This document shows positions 36,101 to 51,100 of a DNA stretch of 64,000 nt, one piece after another. Origin of the DNA: Enoplolaimus lenunculus (lineage: Eukaryota; Nematoda; Enoplea; Enoplida; Thoracostomopsidae); assembly GCA_030248215.1 (NCBI GenBank), contig JASANG010000914.1:62001-126000 (forward strand), read 5' to 3'. The notes beneath the pieces were generated by a model. It did no database searches and was not told the DNA's origin. It saw only the letters and a program-made list of their open reading frames with translations. Every line of letters begins with the position of its first letter. Position 1 is the stretch's first letter. Both the position numbers and the translations under genes were made by a program.

Positions 36101-39100
36101 GGGGGTTCCACCCCCGTTTGAAAAAATTTTGGTCCCCCTAGAAAATTTTCAACCTTGCCTGTTAGTCACCCTTTATGTTCCTTTTGACAACGTTTTAGCC
36201 CACCTAGCAAGGTGAGCCGACTGCGGTTCTGTGTCGCGATCCGACACACCTGGAGCGAGAAGTATGCACGTGGGAAGCGCTTGGCTTGACAATAACAGGG
36301 GTCTTATCAGGGTTTCATTTCTGTAAAAGCGATAAAACTTCGTCTAATAAGTAAGCAGAGCGAGCGAGAATTTTTTTACTTCTGTACGTTATTCTACAAC
36401 TTGTAAAACTGCTTTTTTGAGCTTTTTCGGCGCAGATATATTTTATTATTCCGCTTCTACACGGCATCGTTAGACAACTTTTCTTTAAAAATTCGAAGTG
36501 GTAAAAAATGCAACATAACAAAATTTCTGCAATGATCAAATCATTGAAGAATGTGAACTCCCTATGCCCACACCAAATAGATTTCTGAAACCTAAAAAAT
36601 ATCTGTTACCATTAAAATTAATAAATACATACATTATATGTAATTATATATATATAAATATATATCCACAAGCCTGCTCACAACATTAGCTTTTGGAATT
36701 CCAAACCCAAACCATTGGCGTACCTATATTTATACGTACGCACAAACCACAACAGACAGGTAAAAAGCATATTAAGCTTTGTTGTCATCATCTTTTCACC
36801 GCTTTTTCACCCCTTGCCCCCTTGGGCTTGGGACCTATAATTATATTAAGCGATAGAATTGTCCAAATGGGGGCTTGAGTCAGGGCATTTTTCCGCTAAC
36901 GGTCTGCGAGCCAGGGTTTGCCCAACAATGGTTGGATTTCACGATTTTTTTGCATATTTGACCTTCTCATGATCTCGCTTAAATATTGCACAAACATTTC
37001 ATTTCTTAATCTCAAGGTCTTGAAAGTGAAAAAGTAGTGTCATTTGACACAGTTTATTGTGCTGAATCGAATGGTGTTAAAATTATCACTATTTCAGCAC
37101 TGCTTAACTCAATACCGTAAGCTTAAACATTACTTAAATCAATATAAGCTTAAACTTAAAGCCAACGCCTGTGCTCTAAAACAGGCAAAAGCGTGTATAC
37201 TCATTTACTCCAGCCAACATTGAACAAAACCCAAAACATTAACGACACATTTTAAATTTAAGTCGAAATATTAACACACCGCTGGGGTAATCTATAGAGT
37301 CCCAGGTGATTTTAAGCACGTGTCAGCCATTTATCATATTTTTAATTATTTATGTGTTAGTTATCATTTGAAAGTTTAAATTTTTAACTTCTGTCGTAAA
37401 TCTAAATTTTGAAGATACTGTAATAAGCATCATCTCTGGAGTTAAATGCAGCTAAAAACAAACAGCTATTAATTTTCTAATGGTGCACCATGCTAAGTAC
37501 ATGCGGGCCCGTAGCGAAAGGGAAGCTCAACCCCCCTTGAAAAAATGTTGACCGCCCTAGAAAATTTTCAACTTTGCTTGTAAGACAACGACAACACATG
37601 TATGGCCCACTAGAAAAATTTTAACGCCATTAGCAAGGTGAGCTGGCTATGAGCTTGAGTACATATATAAAAGAATGTCTTAGTTCCAACCTTAAAATGT
37701 TTCGGTGTTCAGAAAAGTTGTGTAAACGTGGTTTTCTCAATTTTCAAAACGTAGGGGCTCAGATAACTTTTAGAAAATATTTCAATAATCAAGAAACAAA
37801 AATATATTAATACAAAATTTAATTAAATTAATTTCAAGCTTAAAATCGATTCCAAACCGCAACAAATGGCAAACAGTTCTGTTCGCAGCTTTATCTGAGT
37901 GAAATGAAAAACGCAACATCACTGTAAATTACAATGAGTTGATTAATCAATTCAACTAGCGAGTTGGTTATTTTTGAATTAATATCAGTAAACATTTACT
38001 CATTTATAGTTGAGTTGATTTTCACTCTGAGTTTAGTTGACTCTGGGCGGGTTGGTTATTTAACTCAGAATGAATTGAATCAACTCGAAATTCTGAGTTC
38101 TGATAGTCCTAACTCAGACTGAGTGATTCAACTCATTCTGAGTTAAAATCAACTCACTGAAACTTACAGTGATGAATTAAAACCAAAATTTTGTATTAAG
38201 GTTTAGCACTACAATGGCATCCGACATTTCGCTTGGACCGTTTTTAACTTGTCCTTACTCATCCACTTTTAGACATCGCTGGATTCGTCAATAATCCTAC
38301 AACACCAGTGGCGGATCCAGGATCTCAAAATGGGGCCCCCCAAAATTTCACATATAATAAACTTACTTTCAACCCACACACAAACCACGAACTATTGTCA
38401 CAAAATTGCTAAGTATATAATTTTTGTCGAGATGCTGTTGGGGGGAGGGGGGCCGCGGCCGGGGTGGAATATTGTAGACTGTCTAGCCAGCTAAGAAGGG
38501 TACCACAGATTTTAAAGTGCCCTCTGTCCGCCCATATTCTGTAGGCATATACTCATGGTTTATTTTGAGGGTTTCATTTCTGGAGGGTATAACGTCACGT
38601 AAATGGTCTTTTCATTGGGCAATCGAAGCTTGTGAGACAATTTTTTGACCACTAACAGCCATTAGTCATTCTAAAGCGTGTAGAAAGTATTTTTTTGGCT
38701 CTGCAAAAATTTCAGGGTTATACACCTCAATATACTTTTTATATCTCTGTTAATAGTTACCGCTACCTTTTGGATTTTCGCTTCGAAATTGCGAGCTTAA
38801 TTGGGATTGAACGACACAAGTTATTAATAATTAATAATATTCTTAGAATTATTTTCAAATTTTTCTAATTTAGTGAAATTTTAAAATGATTACACAAAAC
38901 ACACGCGAGGATTGTCGTGAAATTTATGTTTGAAATACGAAATATTAATGCTAGTTTTTGATTAATTCACTCATACCTAAATATATATAACACCAGCATG
39001 TGTTAACGCGATAATCAACGGCGGATCAAGAGCCACGCGATATATAATAGTGAAAAGACAATTTTTGTGTTGAATATTAAATAAAAAATTTTGGTTTTCA

Positions 39101-42100
39101 TTTCTGTTGAGGGCACAGGACGAGATGGCAGCCTTGGATCCGCCGGTAACGGAATTTTTTGGAAAAAGTTATGATTGCTTAAGTTATTTTTAAATTTACG
39201 TACCTACACTGCAGCTAGCAACGCTATAGCAATTGAGGATCATGTATAGAACAGGGAATGATCGTTTGCCTGCGGTGCTGTAACATTTAACGCTTTAGAC
39301 AATTTTTTTGATTAGGCTTAGGATTAGGAATAGGCTCATGCTTACGCTTAGGCTTAAGCATAGGCTGAGACTTAGGATTAGGCTAAGGGTTTGGCTTAGA
39401 AATATGCTTATACTGCTGTTCCGGTCCTGTTCTCTACAGGGGTCGCAATTGAAATGTGCAAATCTAAACACCTTTCTAGGACAAAAATTGTCAGCGGAAA
39501 ATTTTTTGAGTCGGATTAAATTTCCTTGTCAGTTATATTTTACCACCACCGGACGTCGATGCCGTCTCTTTCAACGGAGTACTCAGGAAAGGTTATGAAA
39601 CGAAAACAAAATACAAGACAGCAAACCATTTGAGAACTTAGTTTTACCCCAATGTTAATAATATTTCATAATGGGTCGAAATTATGTTTTAGCAGGCTGT
39701 AATTATTGGTACTAAATGTATCCTAGACTCTATAAGACCTCTGCCTACGTAAATAATATCTCCCATAACACAAGATACTTATAGGTTTGTGTATCTGTGT
39801 TTTCAATCCCTCGCTTTTGTAAGCTAGAGTGTTTAACTTAAGATAAATAGTTCAGGTGTACCAGGGTGTTTTTGATGCGAAACTAACCATAAGCCGATTT
39901 ACGCAATAATATACATTGCAAACCTACTTAGTACGTTTGCTCCATTAATTTACGCCTACAATTCACCCAAAAAATGCCAAACCCCCAAAATCTACGTTGG
40001 TTTCATGTCTGTTTTTCGAAAAACAATTTTAAAAACCATACATTTTAGATTGCTAATTCGAAAAAATCTTCTGCACCGCTATTATTTATGTTATATATAA
40101 ATATATATTATATATAAATACATATATAATACATATATATTTATATATATACTTTGTTTTATTATTTAACATTAATATAAGTGTTCATATCATATCAAAT
40201 ACTGTGAAATTGCTAAATGTAATGATGATAGAAATTTTAGTTTCAAAAAAGTGAAATTGTTGTATTTTAGAATTTGAGAAAAAACTGACAACTTTGCAGT
40301 GGGAGAATATTTACACAAATACACAAGAGACGAAACGAAGAAAACGGGAGTGAAGGATGATTTTTCACGCGTTTTAGTTACAACATTGTGTAATTTGCGC
40401 GGTGGTATGTGTGAAATACTGTCCCCCACGGCCGTTGTTAAAGCTTACAAAATAAGCCATAACCAAAATATTTACCCACATCGCAAACAGTGGCAATGTT
40501 TTCAAAAATACCACTCGCCCATGTGTAGAACAGAACCGGAACAGTAGTATAAACATATTCCTAAGCCTAAGCCTAAGCCTAAGCCTAAGCCTAGGCCTAA
40601 GGTATGGATGAGCCTACTCGTAAGCCTAAGCCTAAGCCTAGGCAAAAGAATTAGTGTAAAGCGTAACCTGACTCTATTATAGCCCCTCCAGAAAACGATC
40701 CAGCCTGTTCTATACATGGGCCATACTACTTCTAGTACGAACCTTGAATATTGAAAAAAATTAGTTTTGGCAATGCTTTGAAAAAGAGAATATAATACAA
40801 AATAGTTACATACATGAAAATATTTAGGATCTGTCTGCCATTTCGGGCAGTTGAAGATGGGACGCACTCTGAAACTAATTCACTCGACCCTTGCAAAGCT
40901 AAAATCATCGCTTGTAACTATGTAAAATCTGAACTAGCCCCATTCTTGAAAACCCTAATTCCATCTCTTAACATGTTAAGCTGACAGTAGGAATATCGAC
41001 CCAGAGGTAACTTATATACTGGTTTTACCCCCATATATATTCATGTCATGCTATTGAAGATAAAAATTTACATATGTGCGTAAGCCACTTATCCCCCCTG
41101 AGAGATCGTTTAAATTCGCATTTCCACAAAAGACAATTATTTCAAGTTCACTGTCCCTTTATGAAATTGTAGATAGACCCTTGTCGACATAAGGCAATTT
41201 CATTTTAACTTCCCGATCTCTGAAAACAATTACTTTATCTGTAGCTCACGGCCAATGTATATATCAGCGGTTGAACAGTAGTATATATAAGCATAAGCCT
41301 AAGTCTAAACCAAAAAATAGACTAAACCTTAATTTACTCTGTTCCAAACAGACAGAAAACCGTTCCACCCCTGATCGTTACATGGGCCTATTCCAGCAAA
41401 GACAATTATCTTAACCCCCTATTGCAAAAACAATTATGGTACTCTGAGTAAGTACCCAATGAAACCCAATGCACTAACAAGGCTCTATTGTTACCCAGAG
41501 GGTGGAAAATAGCATCAACTATGTATCAAAGTTGCAATTATGTCGTTGTTGCTCAGCGACCTCGCACACAACGAACACACAAAGCTAATAATTTAATAAT
41601 CGTCTATAAAGCAAACACATTTTAGGTTGAGGGTAGGTGGGGCGGTGTGATTTGGCTCATGGTGTAAGTCGAAGGAAATAATGACATTTTTGCTACGTCC
41701 ACAATGATCCATAATTGTTTACTTTGCTCGCAGAAGCGCTTAAGTCAAAGGCTAAGCCTAAGGTTATGTAAACGTTTGAAAATTTCAAAAACTGTGAGGG
41801 GGATGTGCACAAGAGCTTGAAGGAACTGGAACCGGATATTGGGGGTGTGGCCTGGTATAAAATATTTAATAGAAATGGTTTTTAAAACAATTGCAATATT
41901 GCAATCTTGTTTATATGCAACTGTCTATTTTTTTGAGAAACTAATTTCTCGAGAGAAACAATGGCATGCATAGTTTTATCAGGACTGTATTCTCAAACGT
42001 GAGTAGTATCATATACCTATGGCCAATTAGTAATAGATTTTCAAACAAGCAAGCTACAAGCGCAGCGGATCACAAATTTGGTTCATAGTTAGGGCCGATT

Positions 42101-45100
42101 AAATGGCAAAAACGTTCCGAGCTTTGGCTCACGTATAGAACAGGGCCAGATCGTTTTCTGGAGGGGCTGTAATAGCGTCAGTTTAAGCTTTAGACTAACT
42201 TTTTTACTTAGGCTTAGGCTTAGGCTTAGGAATATGCTTATACTACATTTCCGGCCCTGTTCTATACATGGGCCCAAACTTTTAAGTTCTGCATTTGCAG
42301 GTTCACAAATTACAAGATCTAATCCCAACGGGTGATAGGTGCTACACACATTCTAGAATATGGTCACTAAATATAGACACTTAGTCATTGCCCAGTATTT
42401 ATTGCAGAAATCTATGTTTAGCAGCTTAGGCCTATTCTATTGATGAATGAATAACAATTGAGATAAAACATACTTTAGGGTATACTAAATACTGCTCGGC
42501 AAGTAAACAATAAATATGTTTATAATAGAAAATAACACAGCTAACAGATTTTTGTCAGATTGTAACTTTATACCTAAATAGTTCATGGTTTGTCTGCCGA
42601 AAATTTAAGGACTGAGTTTTAGTGATATTTGCGTATTCAGGACAATTTTGAAACCTTATTGCTAACTGGTGCTAGACAGGTATGCTAGTAGCATTTGCTA
42701 TGGTGGGGCATATAACCGATTTTTGACCGCTGTGAATATACTTACATAACTCATAGTAATAATTCTTGTGTCACGTTTGATATCGAATAATAAATTTTGA
42801 GGACGGTTAGATTAGGATCATTGGCGGATCCAGAAACTTCTAAAAGAGGGCGAGGAATAGTTGTGGATCAAAACTTGCTAGCGTGATGCCGGATGCTATT
42901 TTAATGATAGACGTCAATGCAGTTTCGGTTCCTGTTGGTGTGAGGGCTAGGCTTGCGTGCCCCAAGTTAGATCCGCCAGTGACTTCCATATACCTGACCC
43001 TACTTATCCCCACCCGCTTACAGGCACCCGAAACCAATTCGCCACTTGCGTCGACGTCCGTGATAATAGATGCTATTGCCATTTAAACGACACAACCCAC
43101 CACAAATTAAGCGTCTAATCTTATTTTAAGTCTCAAGTATTGGTTCTCAGCCTATTAGCTAAGTCAGGTACCAAACAATTTAGCTAAATCACTAGTTTAA
43201 GGATTACTTAAATCGTTTGTCTTTAGTTCCGGTTGAGACAATTGGGATATTAAGCATAAATATGTAACTCAATCAGAAAAACTACTAATTTTCTTGCTTC
43301 GAAATTGCTCTAAAATTGCAGGAATCACGTATACGCCTTAGCTTAATACCGTAAGGGTTAGGAGCAGAAGAAGAGCAGGTTTAGAGAGAGACGAACATGG
43401 TAAAGTCATCCCTTCCTCCAATAGATTCAACAAATCAGGAGTGGAGCCAGGATTATTGGGCGACATCAAGTAAAGATTTTTGCAAACAAACATAGCGACT
43501 ACGAGATGATCGTTTTGACCAGAAAAAATAGTTGACTCTTAAGCCTGCGAAAAGGGTTCGTTTCTTATTCGTCATAAACAAATTGCGAGTGTAAAAATGT
43601 AGACAAAGTTTAAAAAAAAAGTAAATTTCCCAATGTAAAAAACGTTGTGAAAAAAATTTAATATTTTACCTGTAGACCAGACGGCATTGAACAACGTTGA
43701 TCTTCCATTCTATCAGCGGTCATACGTTCAAGTAACGCGAAAAAATCTTGAGTCTGAAACAAACAAAATAATAAGTATAATAATTTAAGAAAAACAATAA
43801 AATCTAATAAACACAATTAAATAAAAATAATAATTTAATAAAAATAACGACCCATGTTACTTTAAGGGGCGTTCAGGTGTTTAGTGGGTGTATACACGAA
43901 TGGGTTTACATTCTAGATTACATTATTTTTTGCTTACGCTTAGGGGCTTAATAGGTTTAATAGGCTTAGGAACACATTGTTGCAACGCTGAGGCTTCGGC
44001 TTAGGAATACGCTTAATCTACTGTTACGCCCCTAAAAGTAACATTGGCAATTTAATAAATACAATAATTTGTTCACAATCGATAGAATTGCGTAAATTTA
44101 AATTTGTAACCACAAGTCTGAAATAAACAAAAAACAAACAGCTATTGTTTTGCCAAATGAGTTGTGAATTTGGCAAATGAGAATTACAGTTGTCGTAAAG
44201 TATGCCAGTTTCAAAACCAAACAGTACATTTTGACCAATCGGAAACAGTATTCCGTACCTTTATCAAAAACTATTGTGATTTTAGCATACGATACGTCAC
44301 AAATCCCTACTTGATGTACGCAAGCTTTTGTAGATTTTGCATATGCTAAGCGGCCTGGTGCAATGAAACAATGGCTGGATTTAACCATTTCGCCGTTTTC
44401 AAAAGCGTACTTAAATAAGTAAATAGTTAAGTCACTGACAAAATTTGAAATATTACAGATTAACAGCTCAGAGATGTTAACCTTGGTCTAATTAAAACTG
44501 TAGACTTGTTATGCCTTTTTAACATAAACCAATACTATGGGTTTCTTGAAACTAAAGCTTTTGTTAACAGTTGTTGCGTAGAAACTTACAGATTTTAGCA
44601 AAATATAGCTCGATCTTGAAGACTGCATATAAATAAGGCTTTAATTATGATGAAAATAACGACAAATAGCAATTTTTGCTTGAAATCTGCTCGTTATTTC
44701 AAAACATTGCTGCACGTTCAAGCCTTTACGATGGGTTAAATCTAACCAAGGAGATCGAAATGCTAAACCACCGAAAACGGAACCGGGAAATGAAAAATAC
44801 CAGATGTATGCTGAAAGCAAAGTTATGTTCGCACAACCAGTTGCGTTTTAAAAAGTACAATTTTTGCAGCTCTCAACGCTACTCGCAGCTATATTTGAAT
44901 TTAAAAATATAAAATTACCTAAAATTTAATCGTAAAGCAATTGTGTACTGTTTTATTTCAAATTACTGCAATATATTGCAATTTTACGAAAATTGCAGCT
45001 GCAAAAAATTTGCACGTGTAAACGATAAGCTTAATATTTACAGAAACAACAGTTTCTGTTAATATTGTGCGATCGAAAATATTGACTTAGTTTCAGACGA

Positions 45101-48100
45101 TCACACTGCATGGATTGAGACTCGAAGATTTAGCGTTTGAAATTAAAAATTTCCAATCCCAAAATCAATTTTGCAAAAACCAACAAAAATTACGCTTTTT
45201 TAAACAAATTAACCTCCAACCTCGAGTCAACCACGCAGTAAATTATTAAACAAATTTTTACCGGCGTGTTTCAAAGATTTAAACGCAAATTTAAAATACT
45301 TTAATATCCCTATCGATATATATTGTATTTATTTCAAACGAAGGGGCAGGGACCCAATATAAATTGATTTTTGTCAATTGGGGACATTGCAAACAATCTG
45401 GCATTATTGGAAATTTGGCTAATTTTGTTCCAAGAACCAATATTTTAGTCGTTTTTTGGTCTCTCAACCCCGTCTCACTAGTTCGACTATATCGTTTTAC
45501 CTACGCAACTAATATGTTACTTATATATAAGAGCGTAGTTAGGGTGGAGATTCAAAGGTCACTCCGCCAATGCCATCTTTGAAATTTTTATGCTGCTGTT
45601 TTTAGAATTTTTTCAGTTGAAAAGATCAAATCCGTTTTTAAAACGTTTCAATAACGCGACCCCCTTTGCAAATTTGTGGCTATACTACAACTCCAACAAT
45701 ATATTAAACATATTTATGCACGATTGCAAAACATAGACAGTAGCTGAAATGTTTCAGAGCCTCACAAAACTGCACGTGGTTGCTACTGCTGTTTTTTTTC
45801 TACTGAAGCTTCTCATTCGCCTACGCCTGCAACGGATATTAAATTTAAAACTTCGATTGTGTAAACTTTCAACAAATTTGAAAACATTTTTTCTAAAAAA
45901 TTTTCTACGTAAAAAATATCTCGAAACGCGTTTTGTATTCGAACGATTAGTCAACTTAGAGTTCATTTTTTATTGTTACTTTGACTCAATCTGGTACTAT
46001 TATGGTTATCATGGGCGTAGCCGGAGGGGGAAGGTTAGTGGTCTTAGCCTCGTCTTCCGTTTAGGAAATACAGAGGCGGATCCACAAATATCTGACGGCG
46101 GGAGCGAGCTGGAAATTGTTATGAAACGCAAAAATTGTAAGGTGCGACCTTATAATTTTATCACCAAAAACTTTTCTGAGGGAGAAAAATTGTAAGGCGT
46201 AGGGACCTTACCATTTTTACCCAAAAAATTAAAATCGGGGCGTACATTCCCCCCTCTGGATCCGCTAGTGTATGCATCTTTTTGAATGGTTGTAGAGTTT
46301 GAGAGTATTGTTATTGAAATCTACATGACGCATCAATTTAAGTTTTCATAAACTCTCCCCACGCAAACAGGTACTTTAGATTTGAAGCCCGTAGGAGATG
46401 ACTACCACTTAAAATTGTCATTTTAAATCGAGAAATTACATTATTTTATTTAGTAACAAAGCTCAATTTATAAACTTTTCTTCACAACCGTTATCAAAAT
46501 GCTCTGATTCTTGGCATACCTTAGATTCACGATTAAGTTTTGGTTTAGGTTTAATCTCGTGGAAGAAAGTGGTTAAGAGCTTTGAGATTTATACCGATAC
46601 TAACAATGCTACGCTCGCTGTCCGCAACCTCGACCCACGGGCGAGATCGAGCAAGCTGATGTAGGTGGAACAAAAATTATTGAACAAGCATAAAATCCAG
46701 GGTCGTATACAAGGGGAAACAGAATATACTCCCCTAAATGTCTTACAAGAGTCGCAAAGACACGTTTACAGGCTGTAGAATAACCTGTGACGGTCGAACC
46801 ATATTTTCTGGTACGCAAAAAACTTTTCGATGTCAGGGTACAATCAGAGGTCTGCCTCCGGCTACGCAACGGCTGTGGCAGAAAATCGACCTTCACCTTC
46901 GTGTCCAGGCAGGATTTTTATCGGAGGTTCAAGCACTTTAAGGAGTACTAATTTCTCCACAGTTAGGGTTGCGCTATACTTTGCTGAGCCGGACATCGGC
47001 GCACCGCCGCACGCCGGCGGACGGCCGCGTGCGGCAATTTTTAACAAAGTTTTACATCGCCGCGTGCCGGCGCCCAGCGGCGTCCGGCGGCACACGGCGA
47101 GTATAGCGCAATCCTTAGGATCACAAAATATGATAAAGTTATATAATGAAAACCAAAAAAAAAAAACGCTGAATAATTCTCAGCCAAAGTTTATTACCAA
47201 AAAATATGGTTTCACTGCGTTGCTACTGGATTTTAGTCAATTTTATGTTTTTTTTCAAATTTAGTAATCGTTAATAAAATTTAAATCAACATGGGTGCTA
47301 TAAAAATTCTTGGACTACAGTAATCTTAAGGATTCTTTTTCCCATGGTAGATGGATGCTATTTTAGCGACAAACGCCAATACAATCTCTTGGTTTTGGTT
47401 CCTTGTTGGTGTGGGGCTTAGCTTGGGTGCCCCACGTTGGATCGGCCAGTGACTTCGATATACGTGACCCTACTTATCCTCACCAGTTTAGATTCTGATT
47501 CCGGTTCCGACAAAACAATTTGATTCCGATTCCGCTTCCGACAGAATTTGCTTCCGATTGGAACCCTGGTAGATTGACTTAGAAAATGAAGTCTCTACGC
47601 TCATTAACATTAGTGGCCAGTTTATGGTTTTTGGGCAACAGCGTAAATTTTGTTTATGGAGGTCAAAATAACAGAAAGTTGGACATTTTTCATGAAAATG
47701 GTCAAAAGCTACATATTCTGAGTTAGCGAGTTTGTACCAAACGGAACGCCAAGAGCAGCTGCACACTCTTGTATCATGCACTCTTGATAAAACCAAAATG
47801 ATAAACGTGCAACTGTAAAAGTATAACTTTTATTACAATTTTGTTCTGCCCAAAACGATGTAAAAACTGTGTATATAATACAATAGATACAATACACTAA
47901 GGTGACAAAAAAATGTACAATCTTACACTACTAAAACTATGATAATTTAAGTAATTAGTCATTTTGTGAAATTAGAACTCAAACGCTTTTTAACCGAAAA
48001 CTATTTTAAAACTTTAAAAAACTGTTCGAAATGATCATAGGGAAGGGTAGGGTACCAATTTGTGGTTTCAGTATGCACTGAACACCCAGGAACAAATTGC

Positions 48101-51100
48101 AGCAAAATGAAACGATGGCATTCGCGTAAAATTAAAATTTTCTGGATTTAGTTAAGCGGCACCAACAGGGTGCAACTGAAACCCCGATTCTGTTTAGAAT
48201 TCCGATTCTGTGCGAGTGCCGATTCCGATTCCGATTGCATAACCAATGGAATCGTAATTTTGACATTTAATTTTAGGCCTACTTGTTGTGATATGTTGCA
48301 TGAAAATTCTGTATCATTTATCAATTGTTTTCGAAGAGTTAACTTATCAACAATTGATTTTAATTTAGTTTTGCAAAACCAAAAACTGATTGAAATTTGT
48401 TCATACGTCGTTTTTGAAAATTGCTAACAGCCAACAGACAACCAAAATCAATGATAAATTTAATACAAATTATCCGTATACTTACAAAATTTGTAGTTCC
48501 GATTTCGCTTCTGATTCGGATCCCGGTATAATTTTGCTGTTCGGATTCCGATTACGGTACAATTAAGATCCGTTTTTCAGTCTGCCCACCATATTTAGGC
48601 ACAAATTAAAAGACACTGTAAACTTATGCTTATATTTTGACTGGCTTAGGCTGTGTTTTTTGATAAACTTAACTAAAATAGTCTTAAATTATGAAGCAAA
48701 TTTAATGCCCGATCCAGTAATACATTTCTACAATCTTGCTATTGTTGTGGTGTTTACAAAACTTATCACCAAGTGGTAATATCTGCTGCGCTAATCATTA
48801 TGAGAATATCGAGTTATGAAACCAAATTCACTGAATAACCATGACCTAAATAATATATTTCAGCTAAAAATAGCAAAAACAACAAAACAAGCAAAAAAGC
48901 AGATGGAAACTAAAATATATTTTATATATTTGAATAAAAATAGAAATTAAAATTTATAGCACATAACTGTTCAAAATTGCGTCATACCGGGTACAGGATG
49001 ACATCAAAAAGTGACGTCATGCTGTGCGTCGATGACAGACAGAAAAGATTTTCAAACTTTTGATTGGATGTCTGATTGTTTAATGACAGACTACCGTGAA
49101 TAGGGGGTGGGGCGCACAAGCAAAAGGTTGTGCAACCCAGCTCATTTTTTTAAAACATTCAAAGAATTATTAGCAATGCTTTCTGCCTGCTCGAGTGTTC
49201 TTCTTGCCTTCCGTAGTTCGAATTCACCTTTGAGGTATTCAAAACGCTATAATTTTACAAACCCCACCACCTAATTTTTTGAGGTAGAATTATTAGGAAC
49301 AGATCTGTAACCAAGTTTAACATGGCCTTAGTTTTTCCTGAAACCTTTTTCACCCTTGACGAAATCCGCAAGAGTTATTATTTGAAGCGAAACCATTTCG
49401 TTTTGCTTTATTAACCTAATTTTAAAACAGCTACATTAGTGTTTTCAGGAGGCCTCTACTAACTCTAAAACAAAACCACATGGTGGCTATATTGGACCAA
49501 TGTTACTTGTAGGGCCATAACTTAAGCATATTCCTAAGACTAAGCATAAGTGTTGAAAAACGTACAACTAAACCTGGTACAAACCTAAACCTAAGAGCTA
49601 AGATTATAGTCTAAAATCTAACTCAACTCTCTTGCAGTCCCGAAACCCGGAACGGCCCTAAAAGTAACGGGTAAGAATATCAACTTTGACATCTAAAAGA
49701 CTGCACTTTTCAAATCATGACATTTGATTAATCCTTATACTTAAGTACCAATCCTGTAACGCAGTCGTTCGAAAATAGATTGTACCACTGTCCAAAAGCT
49801 ACGCTAACCTTTCAAACAAACAAAATCACTGGGAACAATCAAGTGATAATTACATAGCTAATCTGTAATCATGTTATTTTCGTTTTGATCCATTATTTTC
49901 AAAATGAGCACGAAGCCGTCAGTTGCTAAAGGGTTTTGTAATTTTCAAACCGGAAAATAGTTTCAAACAATACAACTAAAAACAGAATCTTCAACTTTCC
50001 TTATATCTACGTTCAAGCTTACGTTTAGAAATAGAAATAGACTACCGATGCTTTTTCAGCCTAACCCAAATCTGTAGCCAGATCACCTTGCTAGGAGGGG
50101 AGGCTAAATTTGTTTCAGGACACCGTAACCTTAATTGTAGGGGTAGTGTAGAAGAGCTGACAACCAGTTTAAACCAGGTTATATTATTGAAAAGCGCAAA
50201 TGGACCTTTAAACACGAGGGTCATCTGATAAAATTTACGACCCAATTGAACAGGCAAATTACTATCGTCAAGAGTTGTAAACCGATTTCAAAAAATGAAC
50301 CTGATACATATTTTTGCGGTTTAAATTTGAATAAATTTAAATTTTACATTTTGTTTCAAATAGTCATAAATAATTCGGTAAAATTGTAGTTTTTAAACGG
50401 GGACCGTAATCAAAATGGGGTACAAGCCGACTCAGCCCCTTGTACAAAAGTTGCCACCTAGAAATGGTTCAATCTCGCTGTGAAGTAGCTGAAATCCTTG
50501 CATGCCCCTCGTAATAAATTTGAGCTTCCATAGCATGATGAGCTTTATACTGACCTCTTTTAAGATAGCGTTTAGGCCAAAGGTTTCGCCAGAGAAACTT
50601 GTTTGCAGTGGTTATTGAGATTAAATGCTTTAGATACATCGGCGTTAAAATAAAAACATATTTTTTCTTTATCTTGAAGAATAAAGTAACATTTCAGGGA
50701 TGAACACGTGGCATGGGTTCCCCTGGGTATCTGCGGAGAGGGTCGCAATTGGCCGACCTATAATATGCATGCCGCGTCAGATTGGACAAAATTGAGACAA
50801 AATTTGAAAGATAAATTTGTCTCGGTGGTGAAATTAAATTTTTATTTCGGCTGACTAAGTAAGTCAAATTTTTTGTCGTTCGCCGAATATTTCTGGTTCG
50901 ATAAATTTAGTTTAAACCTGGACTGAATATATTAAAGTCTCAAAATTGCATAACAATATGAAAATCAACATAAAAATTGCGGAAATCTTTTTAATTTTTA
51001 TGTAATATAACCGCTAATTTCGTGGGACAGGTGGGGTAAAGTGTTTTGTTGGAGGCCCCATAGGGCGGCTGCCAAAAATAGCTCGTGGAACGGAGTGCGG

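Larger units (their letters stand above)
29331..43669. other. Long Rap1GAP intron, remaining part up to the GoLoco exon
   Basis: Only repeats are identified. 29570-30760, 32520-33000, 34370-35320, 36240-37500, 38470-39230, 39450-40500 and 42985-43660 show no gene. 34855-34990 is a GC-richer island with open frames on both strands but no homology; 35500-35760 has three CCAAT-type words and an open frame, also without homology. Confidence 0.5.
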
